A DNA stretch of 64,000 nucleotides from Thermogutta sp039793925 (GCF_039793925.1 NZ_JBAMME010000289.1:1-64000), one strand, 5' to 3'. Counted from the stretch's first letter, positions 45,996 to 56,900 are shown. The notes: generated from the letters alone by a model not told the origin. Numbers and translations: made by a program.

Positions 45996-46973
45996 TCAGT
46001 TTCCAGATCCAGTCGTGCCGCCGATCTCTTCAGCCAGCGAGTACGTTCTTTCCTGCTTCACGTGGTAGGCGGTGAGCAATTCGGCGAGAAATCCCACACT
46101 GATGAGCTGGGCACCAAGGAGCAATAGGGCTACAGAATAGATGACGAGGGGCCGGTCCCGCAAGTTGACGACCTCTGCCCCCGGGATGACGCGAGAGAAA
46201 AACCATTCGGCGGCCAGGATGACCAGAATAAATCCTCCCAGCGCACCGGAGATCAGTCCAAAAGTTCCGAGAAAGTGCTGGGGGCGAAGTCCAAAACCGG
46301 TCAGAAATTTGACGGTCAGTAGATCGAGAAACCCTTTCACGAAGCGTGCCGCCCCGTACTTGGACTTTCCGAATTGTCTCGGGCGGTGATGAATAGGTAT
46401 CTCCGTCACGCGAAAGCCCCGCGCTGCTGCCAGAACCGGGATAAACCGATGGAGCTCACCATAGATGTGAATTTCGTCGAGCACTTCCCGGCGGTAACAT
46501 TTCATGCCACAGTTGTGATCATGAAGATACACGCCCGACATTTTCCCGAGCAACCAATTAAACACGCGGGAGGGCCAGACCTTGTGCCAGGGGTCGTGAC
46601 GCACTTTTTTCCAACCGCTTACGAGATCCCAGCCTTTTTCCAGTTCTGCCAAAAAACGCGGGATCTCGCGAGGATCGTCCTGAAGGTCGGCGTCCAGCGT
46701 CATCACGCGAGGCTTGGTCGCCCGAGAAAACCCCGCCGTAAGCGCCGCGGCTTTTCCAAAATTCCGCCGGAACCGCAGGCCACGCACTCGGGGATCGGCG
46801 GCCGCCAGTTCGCGGATCACCTCCCAGCTTCCATCAGTAGAACCGTCATCGACGAAGATAATTTCAGCGTCGAGCCCTTCTGCCCCGCAGACGGCTGTGA
46901 TCTCGGCATAAAGTTGCCGGAGACTTTGCGCCTCATTCAACAGAGGAATCACAATGGAAAGCTCGCCACCCAT
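45996..46973 (-). CDS. GT2 family polyprenyl-phosphate glycosyltransferase
   Basis: A 325-residue DPM1/ArnC-like protein. The GT-A core has SIVIPLLNEAQSL, the nucleotide/metal motif VDDGSTDGSW, RRNFGKAAALTAGF and the DxD-type MTLDADLQDDP. HHRPRQFGKSKYG follows and then two C-terminal membrane segments (LISGALGGFILVILAAEWFF; VIYSVALLLLGAQLISVGFL). Such enzymes move a sugar from a nucleotide donor to polyprenyl phosphate on the cytoplasmic face. The sugar cannot be told. The start is 18 bases after the flippase-like stop, indicating one transcript with it. Confidence 0.93.
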   Translation of the reverse strand: MGGELSIVIPLLNEAQSLRQLYAEITAVCGAEGLDAEIIFVDDGSTDGSWEVIRELAAADPRVRGLRFRRNFGKAAALTAGFSRATKPRVMTLDADLQDDPREIPRFLAELEKGWDLVSGWKKVRHDPWHKVWPSRVFNWLLGKMSGVYLHDHNCGMKCYRREVLDEIHIYGELHRFIPVLAAARGFRVTEIPIHHRPRQFGKSKYGAARFVKGFLDLLTVKFLTGFGLRPQHFLGTFGLISGALGGFILVILAAEWFFSRVIPGAEVVNLRDRPLVIYSVALLLLGAQLISVGFLAELLTAYHVKQERTYSLAEEIGGTTGSGN

Positions 46974-46991
46974 GTCTGTTGTTGCTTGTTC

Positions 46992-48158
46992 TTACTTCGC
47001 GAGGGGTGAAGATGATTTCTCAATTGCCGGTCGGATTCCTCGAAACATCCCCGCCACATACGGCAGTAACCACATGACCAGGGCAAGAATGATCTCGGTA
47101 GCAAGCCATACCAATCTCAGCATCACCGCTGCCACAAGCGCGACCACCTCGCCCGAGACGTTCCCCCCCACCAGACACCGAGATGCAAGGTAAGGCGCGA
47201 GGACTGCGGCAAGAATGAGTTCGCGGGCTCCCAATCCGCCCGGCAAAAAAAGAATCAGGAATCCGCCCACCGTGGCGAGTGCCACCGAGGCCACCAGCGG
47301 TGGGATCGCCCCCAGGATCGCGCTTCCTGACGGGGCAAACACAAATCCGGGAAGTTCAATGGCCCGTAAGACCAACCCCAGGCTTGCTCCGAACCCGATC
47401 CAGAGTAAAAGCATGGCCGCCCAGCCTTCCCACAGTTGTACGAAGTTGATGCGATCCACAGCGGCCAGCACCTCCGGCCGATTGCCCCGTACGGCCAGCA
47501 GCCGCAGAATGGGCTTGAAAAAAGGAGGAAGGGTGGGAACTGTGACCACGATAGCCAAAGCAATCGATGTCCACAGTAAACTTGAATTGGATGGAACTCT
47601 GATGATCAAATACAGCGTGGCCAGCGCCGCCCCCACCGACATCATTGTGAGTGTCTCCACAAAAACGCTGGCGGCCGCCATGACCGGCTGGACACAATTC
47701 CCCGCCACAAGCGCAGTTCTCACAATGACCACGCAGGCCTTGCCCGGCACGTATTTACCGATTTGTCCCACGAGGTACGCACGGAGCACTTTTCCGAACG
47801 ACGCCTTCTGCTGAGCGGACCGCAAGACCCTCTCCCAGAACCAGGCCGCGGGCAGGAGACTCGCGGCGTAGCACACTCCCGCAGCCACACACCATCCCCA
47901 AGACACCCGTAAAGAGATCCCCCGCTCACCAAGTTGCCGCAGTTCTCCCAGGGCCTCTTTCCCAGCACGCCACAGGGCCCAAACGATGACCCCTGTGAGT
48001 GCAATCTGCAAGGCGTAAATACCCCAACGCCTCCATTGACGCGCGAAAGACGTAAAGGGGCATGATCGATCAGGTGTCTCATCACGTCGTTGTGACACGA
48101 AACGACCCGGCAGCCGAAAAAGGTTCACCCCGCAATATCTGCGGAGGTGTGTTCTCAA
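46992..48158 (-). CDS. Flippase-like / lysylphosphatidylglycerol synthase TM-region protein
   Basis: A protein of up to 388 residues with about eight membrane segments, resembling the UPF0104/LPG_synthase_TM family (VLRAYLVGQIGKYVPGKA, FLPGGLGARELILAAVL). Members are annotated as flippase-like and are often paired with GT2 polyprenyl-phosphate glycosyltransferases, as here. The role inferred is moving or handling lipid-linked sugar across the membrane. The start is uncertain: TTG at 48158 opens the frame and a GTG at 48128 is nearer the first membrane segment; neither has a good ribosome site. Confidence 0.88.
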   Translation of the reverse strand: MRTHLRRYCGVNLFRLPGRFVSQRRDETPDRSCPFTSFARQWRRWGIYALQIALTGVIVWALWRAGKEALGELRQLGERGISLRVSWGWCVAAGVCYAASLLPAAWFWERVLRSAQQKASFGKVLRAYLVGQIGKYVPGKACVVIVRTALVAGNCVQPVMAAASVFVETLTMMSVGAALATLYLIIRVPSNSSLLWTSIALAIVVTVPTLPPFFKPILRLLAVRGNRPEVLAAVDRINFVQLWEGWAAMLLLWIGFGASLGLVLRAIELPGFVFAPSGSAILGAIPPLVASVALATVGGFLILFLPGGLGARELILAAVLAPYLASRCLVGGNVSGEVVALVAAVMLRLVWLATEIILALVMWLLPYVAGMFRGIRPAIEKSSSPLAK

Positions 48159-48457
48159 ATCATTGGTGAACTGCTTTATATCCCGTGGCGCCCCTTTAAC
48201 TTCAGAGGATGGCTACGCAATCTCAGAAGATTGCGGACAATGGTCAGTTTTGTGTCAGCCCCGTTCCAGCGGCCCCATGCTTCATCTTAACCGTTGTCAT
48301 GAGATTTCAAAAGATGAAACACAGCCAGTATTTACTCAATAATCGAATAACGCCGGTGGAAAATTGCTCGAATGGGCCTGAGGAGGCCCAACTGTTCCAT
48401 TTGGACCGCACACCGGTCGGGGTTGGTCGCGGGCACCTGACGCAGATCCGTGGTTGG

Positions 48458-51457
48458 TCAGGGAGCTGGCGAATTTCCCATCAGACCGTTGAGGAATGGC
48501 AAGCGCGCCAGAGGGCCGGAACTGGAATGATCCTGACGCGACGGAGGAACCACGGGAACGAGTGGTGCTTCGGACGGAGACGCAGGAGACTGAGGAGATG
48601 GTGCCGAAATCGTCCGCACTCCTACGTCGTCGATACACACCTCGCCTACCCCTGTAAGGACAAAGCTGACGCGAACGGTGCCCCCTTCGCCCGCCCTCCG
48701 GTACATTCGGAAAGAACGCCATCCGGTTGTCTGACTGATGCGGTGGGCCAGCGTATCGCCCCCCAGTGAATCCACGATCATCAGGCCATCCACACTTCCC
48801 GTGATCGGCCGTGGAATGAAAACCCACCCCTCGATTTGCACCCAGTCCCCAGGCTGTACCGCCACCGGTGGGGAATGGAGCCAAAGGGGCGGGGATTCCA
48901 CGTGGGCCTGCCCCGCGTGCGGTTGCGTCGCCCGAACACTGAGAAGGAGACCCATTCGTCCTGAATGTGCGGCAGAAGTGGTGACCTCTGCGGAGGCGGC
49001 AATGCCTTCCATCCCGTGTTGAAACGGTTCCCAGCCCATCGCCGCCAATTGCTCGGCGGACTCAAAATCGCCGCCGGGGAGCCGATTGTCACTCCACACC
49101 GTGGAATTGAGTTGTTCCTGGCAACGACGAAGCCAGGGAAGTGTGTCAAATCGGGTGGCCAGCGGCCAGGTCACGATCGGGTCGCGAGCCGGGATCACGC
49201 TTTCCCAATCGATCCGCCGAATAAGAAGTAACGGCCGCAAAGCACGATGAATATGGCGGAAAGCCGCGGCATTATCGCCCGCCGAAGCCGCTCGGTCCGC
49301 AGACGCGAGTTCCTCGGAGGCCAACCGAAACCACGCTTCCGCCTGAGGGACAAAAGGGCCTTCTCGAATGAGTTGGTCGTGGACACTCTTGACATTGCGG
49401 AAAGTGAAATCGGCCAGCTCGCGCTCCAGTTGGACGACGCGGGGGCCCTCGCTTCTCGCGCGGTCCATAACGTAATTCAGTACGACAGGATCCTGGGTGA
49501 GCACGACGAGCGAAGTAGGCCCAAATTCTCGCAGGGTGATCCGCGTTCCACCCGCCACACGATCAGAGTTCACCGGCTCCAGCGATCCCGGTAGTAATAG
49601 GTAGGCAGTGCTCGACTCGGGCACACCGGGCACCACAAACGTGACTTCATCGACGGCGGCTTGGCCGGGCACATACTGGGCGTGTTTCCCCAACCAAAGT
49701 GGCACGAGAAGCCGCGCCCGCTCCGCCCGAAACAGGGCCCCCACGATTTCCGGCACATTGCTGGGCACCAAGGCGAGAAACTGTCCCCCTGCCAGAAAAG
49801 GTTCAATCCATTGCAGCTCCCGATTCATGAGCTCCAGCGTCAGACGCCGCTCCCGGGTTGCATCGTCGGCTTGCGCAAGGGATGAGTGCGAGCGGTACAG
49901 AATTGCCCTTGCCCCGGCTATTAGGGAAAGGTAGGTCAAAAGCCGCACCTGATCGGCAGGAATGCAGTCAAGACGCTGCGCCGGAGCACCTGCGTGCTGC
50001 CACTGCTGCCACACCGCGGGATCGGGTTGGGTCTGGACTGTAACCCAGATAGGTGTGCCCGGACGAGCCAAAAGACTTCTGCTCCGCAACCAGACGATGT
50101 AGTCGGAAAACTCCATTTCGCTGAAGCAGGGTCCGCGACCGACCAGAAGCGCGTCCACCGCGCGACTCGCGCGGAGCAAGTCCGTGAGGGGTTCCGCAAT
50201 CAACGGGCGGGTTGGTGATGGATCCAGACCTCGCAGGGTTTCTGCGCGTTGTTGAAGGGTTTGAACTTCCCAGAGACTGGTTTGTGTTCCCAAGTCCCAG
50301 GCCAGTACTCCATCGAAGTCAGCCCCGATGGTGCGCCCGCCAGCCCCGGCAGAAGGTAAGAGCGTTTCATCAGGACGCAGGATCACCCACAAGCCCTGTC
50401 GGCGTGCTTCCAGAAGCAGATCCCGGCTGACGGCGCCGCGTATCCACAGGGTATTGAAGCCCAATGTCTTGACCAGGTCCAAGGGTTCACCCTGGTATTC
50501 GAGTGCTCGGGGAAAAAACGGCCGCCCCTGGACTCGGAGCACGTTTCCCGCCATTTCTACGAGCGGTCGTTGGGGCACAGCATCTCCCGCAGGCTCCGAC
50601 CAGGTCGCGGTGGTCACGCCCCCACTCACCGTATTCATCCATTGTGGGAGGCTTTGGCCAAAACCGAACTCACCGCTCGCCGAAACCGGGCGGGAAGCCG
50701 CCGGCTTCTCTCCCACAACTTGTCCCGGAAGATATCCCGTCCATTCAATTGGGCCGATGAGAAGCTGCGTCCTTCCCGGACCACCGTAAACATTCAAGAC
50801 CACCCCGTTCACGTACGCCTCACGGAGATCCACCTCCTGGCGAATTTGGAGTCGGATAGTGCGAGCTTCACGTTCCAGTCCCGCGGGGACGTCCGAGACC
50901 GTCAGCCATTCCCACTGGCCGGCGACTCGCGTTTGTGTTCCCGGCACCAGAAGCGAAAGGGGCAAACCCGTCTGGGGATGCGAAACCCGGGGCAGAACAA
51001 CGGACAAAAACAGCTGAATCCCAGGCCGATTAGCCCACACGGGCAAGCGGACTCGCAGCTCAGCAATGACCGGTGCGGGCTTCACCGAGCAGAAATAATA
51101 CGCCGCCGTCCCGGTGCCTGCCTCGATGACGAGTTGCTCGTATGGTGCCGATCCGGTTCCGGCTTCAACCCGATGGACCACTTCGCGGATCCGGACGTCG
51201 CCGCCCGCGAAGGTCCAAATCGGCCCGATTTGCTGCGCCAGGGCTGGCGAGATCAATCCCCAACCAATCAGCCAAAGCAGCCCCGTTGCCGCCCAAATCC
51301 ACCGTTGGCAGCCTGAGTATCTCGGGTCAGTCGGTCGCTCCCCGATGATGCTGTTCCTGGTAACCGCTCTTACGGGCGCAGAAAAAGTATTCCCCTGCGT
51401 CTCTGGCCGGGGAAATTGAAATCGGTGCGAAACTATCCTGAAAACTGCCCAGGTCAT
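48458..51457 (-). CDS. Large secreted protein, glycoside-hydrolase-like TIM barrel
   Basis: A protein of 999 residues at most. A hydrophobic export signal (IWAATGLLWLIGWGLISPALAQQ) lies about 50 residues in, so the true start may be internal. A beta-sandwich follows. From about 310 the pattern NVLRVQGRPFFPRALEYQGEP then LVKTLGFNTLWIRG is like the opening of GH2/GH42-type barrels with N-terminal sandwich, but no catalytic Glu pair can be named. A C-terminal sandwich at about 790-950 (PGGDFESAEQLAAMGWEPF, SHSGRMGLLLSV-like, GEVCIDDVGVRTI) is typical of carbohydrate-binding modules. The substrate is unknown. It is the first gene upstream of the sugar-lipid module, 300 bases away. Confidence 0.8.
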   Translation of the reverse strand: MTWAVFRIVSHRFQFPRPETQGNTFSAPVRAVTRNSIIGERPTDPRYSGCQRWIWAATGLLWLIGWGLISPALAQQIGPIWTFAGGDVRIREVVHRVEAGTGSAPYEQLVIEAGTGTAAYYFCSVKPAPVIAELRVRLPVWANRPGIQLFLSVVLPRVSHPQTGLPLSLLVPGTQTRVAGQWEWLTVSDVPAGLEREARTIRLQIRQEVDLREAYVNGVVLNVYGGPGRTQLLIGPIEWTGYLPGQVVGEKPAASRPVSASGEFGFGQSLPQWMNTVSGGVTTATWSEPAGDAVPQRPLVEMAGNVLRVQGRPFFPRALEYQGEPLDLVKTLGFNTLWIRGAVSRDLLLEARRQGLWVILRPDETLLPSAGAGGRTIGADFDGVLAWDLGTQTSLWEVQTLQQRAETLRGLDPSPTRPLIAEPLTDLLRASRAVDALLVGRGPCFSEMEFSDYIVWLRSRSLLARPGTPIWVTVQTQPDPAVWQQWQHAGAPAQRLDCIPADQVRLLTYLSLIAGARAILYRSHSSLAQADDATRERRLTLELMNRELQWIEPFLAGGQFLALVPSNVPEIVGALFRAERARLLVPLWLGKHAQYVPGQAAVDEVTFVVPGVPESSTAYLLLPGSLEPVNSDRVAGGTRITLREFGPTSLVVLTQDPVVLNYVMDRARSEGPRVVQLERELADFTFRNVKSVHDQLIREGPFVPQAEAWFRLASEELASADRAASAGDNAAAFRHIHRALRPLLLIRRIDWESVIPARDPIVTWPLATRFDTLPWLRRCQEQLNSTVWSDNRLPGGDFESAEQLAAMGWEPFQHGMEGIAASAEVTTSAAHSGRMGLLLSVRATQPHAGQAHVESPPLWLHSPPVAVQPGDWVQIEGWVFIPRPITGSVDGLMIVDSLGGDTLAHRISQTTGWRSFRMYRRAGEGGTVRVSFVLTGVGEVCIDDVGVRTISAPSPQSPASPSEAPLVPVVPPSRQDHSSSGPLARLPFLNGLMGNSPAP

Positions 51458-51797
51458 CCGTGACTACACAGGGCATACCGAACTGGCGACCACCCGTCAC
51501 CCGACCCCGCGTTTGTGCGCAGTCAAAAAGACAGCACCTCGAAACACTGCCAAGCGTGCAAATCGCTTTGCGGCGATTCCCGCGGTGTGTTGTTTTTAGC
51601 AACACCCGATGTTTTCTGCCAGTCCACTTGTGGCGTTTTGGCAACGGGCGAGCTTATCACGAAGGATGGTCAACTTGCAGAAAGTCATTACAGAACAGTA
51701 TGTTGCGCTCCGCATCGGGGTCTGAAATGGGGATTGGCGTCGGGGCTGCGTTGAGATCATGGCAGAGCTGACCGAACACCTGATGGGAGACGCAACA
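51458..51797. other. Divergent intergenic region
   Basis: About 340 bases between the large secreted protein and the small helical protein. A short hairpin (GTGTTG/CAACAC with a T-rich loop) lies near 51590-51607. Nothing else recognised. Confidence 0.35.
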
Positions 51798-52094
51798 ATG
51801 ACGCAGCCGCAACCAGCCCGAACCACCGATGCCAGCACAACGATTCCGGCGGAACTTCAGGAACTGGCCGCCGCCATCGAGCGACTTCCGGCCCCGTATC
51901 GCGAGGTCGTTCGACCGGCGTTTGAAAAAGTGGTGGATGCTACCCGCCGCCGTCGGCAGATTCTCTCCCTTGTTCAGGATGCCCTCGCGGAACTGCGTCT
52001 GGACATGAAATATCTCCTTTTCGACCTGGAAGCGACCCGACGGGAGCGTGACGAATACAAGCGGCAGCTTCGGGAACTTCGCGAAGGCGAGTGA
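51798..52094 (+). CDS. Small helical/coiled-coil protein, unknown function
   Basis: A 98-residue protein. After a polar Thr/Pro-rich start it is almost entirely helical (ELQELAAAIERLPAPYREVV, VVDATRRRRQILSLVQDAL, ATRRERDEYKRQLRELREGE), without a signal or membrane segment. I do not recognise the family. ATG 51798 is chosen because GGGAG lies 8 bases upstream; the frame also opens at 51759. It could be a regulator or adaptor. It stands alone, with 550 bases to panD. Confidence 0.7.
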   Translation: MTQPQPARTTDASTTIPAELQELAAAIERLPAPYREVVRPAFEKVVDATRRRRQILSLVQDALAELRLDMKYLLFDLEATRRERDEYKRQLRELREGE

Positions 52095-52641
52095 GTACGA
52101 ACAGTTCGGCCGCCCTTCTACCTACCCCGAACATACGGCCACCATGCAGGCTTTTTCTCTTCCTCCCAGGCAACAGCCCTGCTCCTAAAGTCTGTCCCCA
52201 GCCCACGACTGCGCTCCATTTCCAGAAATGCATTCGGCGTCCAAACAGGCAGGTCAGTCATAAGTGCCCCAATCGGTTGAGAACCCACTTTATCCTCCCA
52301 CCCACAGTGTTTCTTAGGCTGCAGAACTCTATTCTGCATTCCCGGCTTGCCAATACCACCGAAGGGAGCTGGCTTTTGAGAGTACAACTTCGCCTCATCT
52401 GCCCTCTGAAACAAATGGACAAACCGATAAACCAGGACAGTTTCGTACGATCACCGATTGATCAGCATTTGCGCGCCATCATCCTGACTGCGCGCCTGGG
52501 GCTGCCCCGATCCCAAGGGGTGGTTTACAATACATGAGGATGTCTCTTATTTGGCGGGACGGGACCGGCATTCGCTCTGCCACGTTGCAGGGAAGTGCTT
52601 TGTACGTCCTTTGACTTTCGTAACGACCGCGAACGACTCCC
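52095..52641. other. Intergenic region before panD
   Basis: About 550 bases. Overlapping frames on both strands (for example 52118-52414 minus, 52091-52537 plus) lack families and ribosome sites. No RNA gene or riboswitch recognised. Confidence 0.35.
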
Positions 52642-53001
52642 GTGCAAAGGTTGATGCTCAAATCGAAAATCCATCGGGCAACGCTGACCGAGGTGAACCT
52701 CGACTATGAGGGGAGTATCACCATCGACCGCCGTCTCATGGAGGCCGCCGATCTCCTCCCCGGAGAGCAGGTCCACGTGCTCAATATAAATAACGGGGAG
52801 CGCCTCATCACCTATGTGATCGAAGGTCCACCGGATTCCGGTGTGGTCGCGCTCAATGGAGCGGCTGCCCGATTGGGGGCCAAGGGTGATCCGGTCATCA
52901 TCCTTTCTTATTGGGTGGTGGATGATGGTAGTTCAAAGGGGATCACACCGCGGATTGTCCATGTGGACAAGCAGAATCGAATCCTCTCCGCGACTCCCTG
53001 A
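52642..53001 (+). CDS. panD: Aspartate 1-decarboxylase precursor
   Basis: A 119-residue pyruvoyl enzyme that makes beta-alanine from aspartate for pantothenate and CoA synthesis. The proenzyme cleaves itself between Gly24 and Ser25 (YEGSITID here), with Ser25 becoming the pyruvoyl group. Also visible are KIHRATLTEVNLDYEGS, then GEQVHVLNINNGER, the TYVI strand and GVVALNGAAARLGAKGDPVIILSY-type core. The GTG start at 52642 aligns the N-terminus with known PanD proteins; the ATG at 52654 would shorten it by four residues. Followed after 23 bases by a DNA methyltransferase, perhaps in one transcript. Confidence 0.97.
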   Translation: MQRLMLKSKIHRATLTEVNLDYEGSITIDRRLMEAADLLPGEQVHVLNINNGERLITYVIEGPPDSGVVALNGAAARLGAKGDPVIILSYWVVDDGSSKGITPRIVHVDKQNRILSATP

Positions 53002-53024
53002 AAGCCAATTCGCAACGAGCTCCC

Positions 53025-53939
53025 ATGACAGATCTGGTAGAAAACGAGGTCTACTGCATGGACTGCATCGAAGGCATGCAGCGCATTCCCTCCGGCACGG
53101 TGGACCTCGTCTTCGCAGATCCCCCTTTTAACATCGGTTACCAGTACGACATTTACCGAGACGAGCTGGACGACGAAGAATACCTGAACTGGTGCGAGCG
53201 CTGGACTCACGAGGTCGCCCGCATCCTCAAGCCCGATGGCACATTCTGGCTGGCGATTGGCGATGAATATGTGGCCGAGCTCAAAGTGATGATCCAGCGG
53301 GCGCACCGCCTCGTGTTGCGGAACTGGGTGGTGTGGTATTACACGTTCGGGGTCCATTGTCAGAACAAATTCACCCGCTCCCACACGCATCTTCTGTACT
53401 GGGTGAAAGACCCCAAGCGATTTACGTTCAATGCCGAGGAGATTCGGGTGCCGTCCGCCCGACAATTGGTGTACGCGGATAAGCGGGCTCATCCCAAGGG
53501 ACGGATCCCTGACGACACGTGGATTCTTCGACCGCAGGATCTACCAGAGGGCTTTCAGGCGGACGAAGACACCTGGTACTTTCCCCGCGTGTGCGGGACG
53601 TTTCGGGAACGGCAGGGCTTTCACGGCTGCCAAATGCCGGAGCAACTCCTGGGTCGGATCATCCGGGCGTGCAGCCGACCAGGCGAACTGGTGGTGGATC
53701 CCTTTGCGGGAAGCGGGACCACGCTGGCCGTCGCGAAAAAGCTGGGGCGGCGGTTTTTGGGATTCGAGTTGTCTCCCCAGTACACCGAAAAGATTCGGGA
53801 ACGGCTGGCGAGGATTCAGGAAGGCGATGCCCTGGAAGGTTCGTCGGAGCCCTTGTCAGGCGGGAGACCCTCCCACAATCTCCGGCGGCCGTCCCGGCGG
53901 GCCCACGTACACGACTCTTACCGGTTTCTTTTCGAGTAA
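53025..53939 (+). CDS. Solitary beta-class DNA amino-methyltransferase
   Basis: A 304-residue methyltransferase of the N6_N4_Mtase family. The catalytic motif IV is ADPPFNIGYQ (DPPF at 32-35) and the SAM-binding motif I is DPFAGSGTT at 225-233. The order IV before I defines the beta class, as in CcrM and HinfI-type enzymes; DPPF suits adenine-N6 methylation, though cytosine-N4 is possible. No restriction endonuclease is adjacent, so it looks like an orphan enzyme that may mark DNA for regulation or repair. The last 40 residues are basic and less ordered. ATG 53025 has no strong ribosome site and may depend on panD translation. Confidence 0.9.
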   Translation: MTDLVENEVYCMDCIEGMQRIPSGTVDLVFADPPFNIGYQYDIYRDELDDEEYLNWCERWTHEVARILKPDGTFWLAIGDEYVAELKVMIQRAHRLVLRNWVVWYYTFGVHCQNKFTRSHTHLLYWVKDPKRFTFNAEEIRVPSARQLVYADKRAHPKGRIPDDTWILRPQDLPEGFQADEDTWYFPRVCGTFRERQGFHGCQMPEQLLGRIIRACSRPGELVVDPFAGSGTTLAVAKKLGRRFLGFELSPQYTEKIRERLARIQEGDALEGSSEPLSGGRPSHNLRRPSRRAHVHDSYRFLFE

Positions 53940-53975
53940 TTCGATCAACCCAAGTGTGTTACCAGGTCAGGCACC

Positions 53976-56900
53976 TCACGCATTAGCCGGACGCGAATCG
54001 CTTCCTCTTCGCGTCGCCACGTCGTACAGGATCGGGATGACAATTTGTGTGAGGACCCCGGAGACAAGAATTCCCCCCACGGTGGCCACCCCCACACCGA
54101 CGCGCGGTTCCGCTCCAATACCTCGTCCCAGCGCCAGCGGCAGCATGCCCAGGACAGCGGCCAGCGTGATCATCACGATCGGCCGAAAACGATCGCAGGC
54201 TGCCTGAATCATGGCCTCATGACGGGGAACCCCCTGGGCCAGGAGGACGTTGAATTGGTCGATGATCAGGATGGCATTGTTGACCACAATTCCGGTCATC
54301 ATGACGATGCCCATCACTGCGAAAATATCGAGGCTTTGCCCTGTCAATCCCAACGCCCAGAACGTTCCAATCAGCGCCAGGGGCACGGTGACCAACACGA
54401 GGAAGGTGCGTTCATATGATTCGATGATCGCCGCCAGTGCGAGGAACACCAGCACGACCGAAATGATGAAGGCTTCAAACAGCCCGCCTAATCCCTCCTG
54501 CATGGTTTCGTAGATTCCACCAAAGCTATACCGATAACCCGGCGGCATTTGCACGTTCCGGTCCACGGCTTGACTGATAAGCTGGGCAGCCTTGCCCAGC
54601 GGGAGATCGGGAGCCAGTTGAGCCGTCACCTTTGCGATTCGCTGCTTATCTTTGCGGACGATCTGAATGGGAACCCGACGTTCTTCCACGGTTCCCAGGG
54701 TGGCCAGAATGACCGCATGGCCTTCTGCACCGGGGAACATAAAGCCGGCCACCTGCTCCTTACCCTGTTCCTCTTTGAATTTGACGACGATGTCGTAATT
54801 GCGGGCCGTTTGCCGTGACTTGAAGGTTCCCGCTTTAATGCCTTCCAGATTGCCGCGGAGAGTTAATCCCAATCCCACCGCGGGCGACTGAATGTCAGCC
54901 AAGATGGGACGTCGCGGCCGGATGCGGATTTCCGGCTTGGGGTCCCGCACAGACGTATCGGGTGAAAGCACGCCGGAAATCTCCCTTGCCACCCGAAGAC
55001 TGGCCAGCGCCAGTTGGTCCAGCTCCCGCAGATCCTGGCCGGATATCTCCATTTCCACCGGGGTGCTTTGACCACCGATCAGCGATGCTTGACTGACCAC
55101 GACACGAGCGTCTGGGAAATTCTGCAGTCGGCGGTTGACGATATCCATCAAATCATAAATCGTTTGTTTCCGCTCCGTCCGCTGGGAGAAAACTAGCAAC
55201 ATCTGCCCGAGATACACACCCTCGCTGGATTGCCCCAGCACCGCTTCCGCCTTGCCAATCGTGGTGAGAATATGTCTCAGTTCGGGAACATCTTTCAAGC
55301 GGGCTTCAGCTTGTTGGATTTTCGCGGTTGTGGCTGCTAGATCGTAATAAGTGGGGAACTCCAGGCGGACATAGACCTCCCCGCGGTCGGTTTCGGTGAA
55401 GAAACCCGTTCCCAACTTTCCCGCCACCCAGAAAGAGTGAACCAGCATACCTACAACGGCGAGAAGCACGAGAGCACCGACGACCGGATAATGCTCGGTA
55501 AACTTGAGAAACCGACGATAGACGGCCACATTGGCCGCCAGAACGCGGTCAAAGCCCTCCCCCAGGCGCCGCAGTACAGATCGCCGCTGGCCGGTACGCG
55601 GCTTGAGGATGAGCGAGCACAGCATTGGTGTCAACGTGAACGAAATGAACAGTGACACCAGAGTAAGTATGAACATCGTCATCGCCAAAGGAGCGATGAA
55701 AAGTCCCACGCGGGTCTTCATCACGGCCAAGGGGAAAAGCACCACCACGTTGGTCACGGCACTGGCCAGGACCGCGATGAAAACCTCGTTGGCGCCCAAA
55801 CGTGCCGCCTCTTTGGGATCGCCCAACTCATCCAGCCTTTTGATGATCGCTTCCAGAACCACAATCGAGTTGGTGACGAGAATCCCCACCGAAAGTCCGA
55901 TCGCGATCAGGGTAGAAGTGTTCAGCGTGTAACCAACCGCCTGCATGAAAAACAGGCCGATAACGATGGTCAGCGGCATCGTGATGGAAACGATCAGAAG
56001 CGAGCGAACTTCATAAAGGAAGAAGAAGAGAATCGCGGCAGTGAGGACAATGCCGATGCCCACGTTTTTCCAGGCATCCGCGTTCATGGCCTCGATGAAT
56101 GTTGCATCGTCTGACACCCAGACGAGTTTCATCCCGGCAGGAAGTTCCTGATTGAGCCGGTCGATCGCCTTCTTCACGGCGTTGGCGACAGCCACCGCAT
56201 TGGCATCGGCCTTTTTTACAACCTTGATGGCAATACAGGGCTTATCGTCCAAGGTTGCCCGTTGACGCACTTCTTCCGTCGCCAGAATCGCCCGACCGAC
56301 GTCCCGCAAATAGCAGCGGCGGCCCTCCTGATTGGCGATTTCCAGATCATTGAGGCCGGCAATGGTCTCATAATCTGCATCGAATTTCACGGAGTATTCG
56401 GTGTCCCCCTCGCGGATCCGACCTGCCGGAATCGTCTTCACGCCTGCCTGCACAGCTTTGACGACGTCCATCGTCGTCAGCCCCCGGGCGGCGAGCTTGT
56501 CACGGTCGAGTTCGAGATGGACTTCCCGCTTGGCACCGCCGATCAGTTGCACATCGGCGACACCCTGAATCACTGTGAGCCGGTCGCGAAGTTCGTTGTC
56601 CGCGTAGTCGTAAAGTTCGTCGATGGGCACATCACCGATAAGCGCCATTGTGGCCACGGGCTTGGCGTTGATGTCGAACTTCTGGATGATCGGGTCTTCG
56701 ACGTCTTCGGGCAGTTCGGAGCGGATGAGGTCAATTTTTTCGCGGACGTCCGTGGCCGCGATGTCCACATCCACACCCATCTCAAATTCCAGCAGCGTTT
56801 GGCACACGTTCTCCATGCACACGGAAGAAACGTGCTTCAGCCCCTCGATCGAGGACACAGCGTCCTCGATCCTTTTGGCCACGTCGATTTCCAGCTCTTC

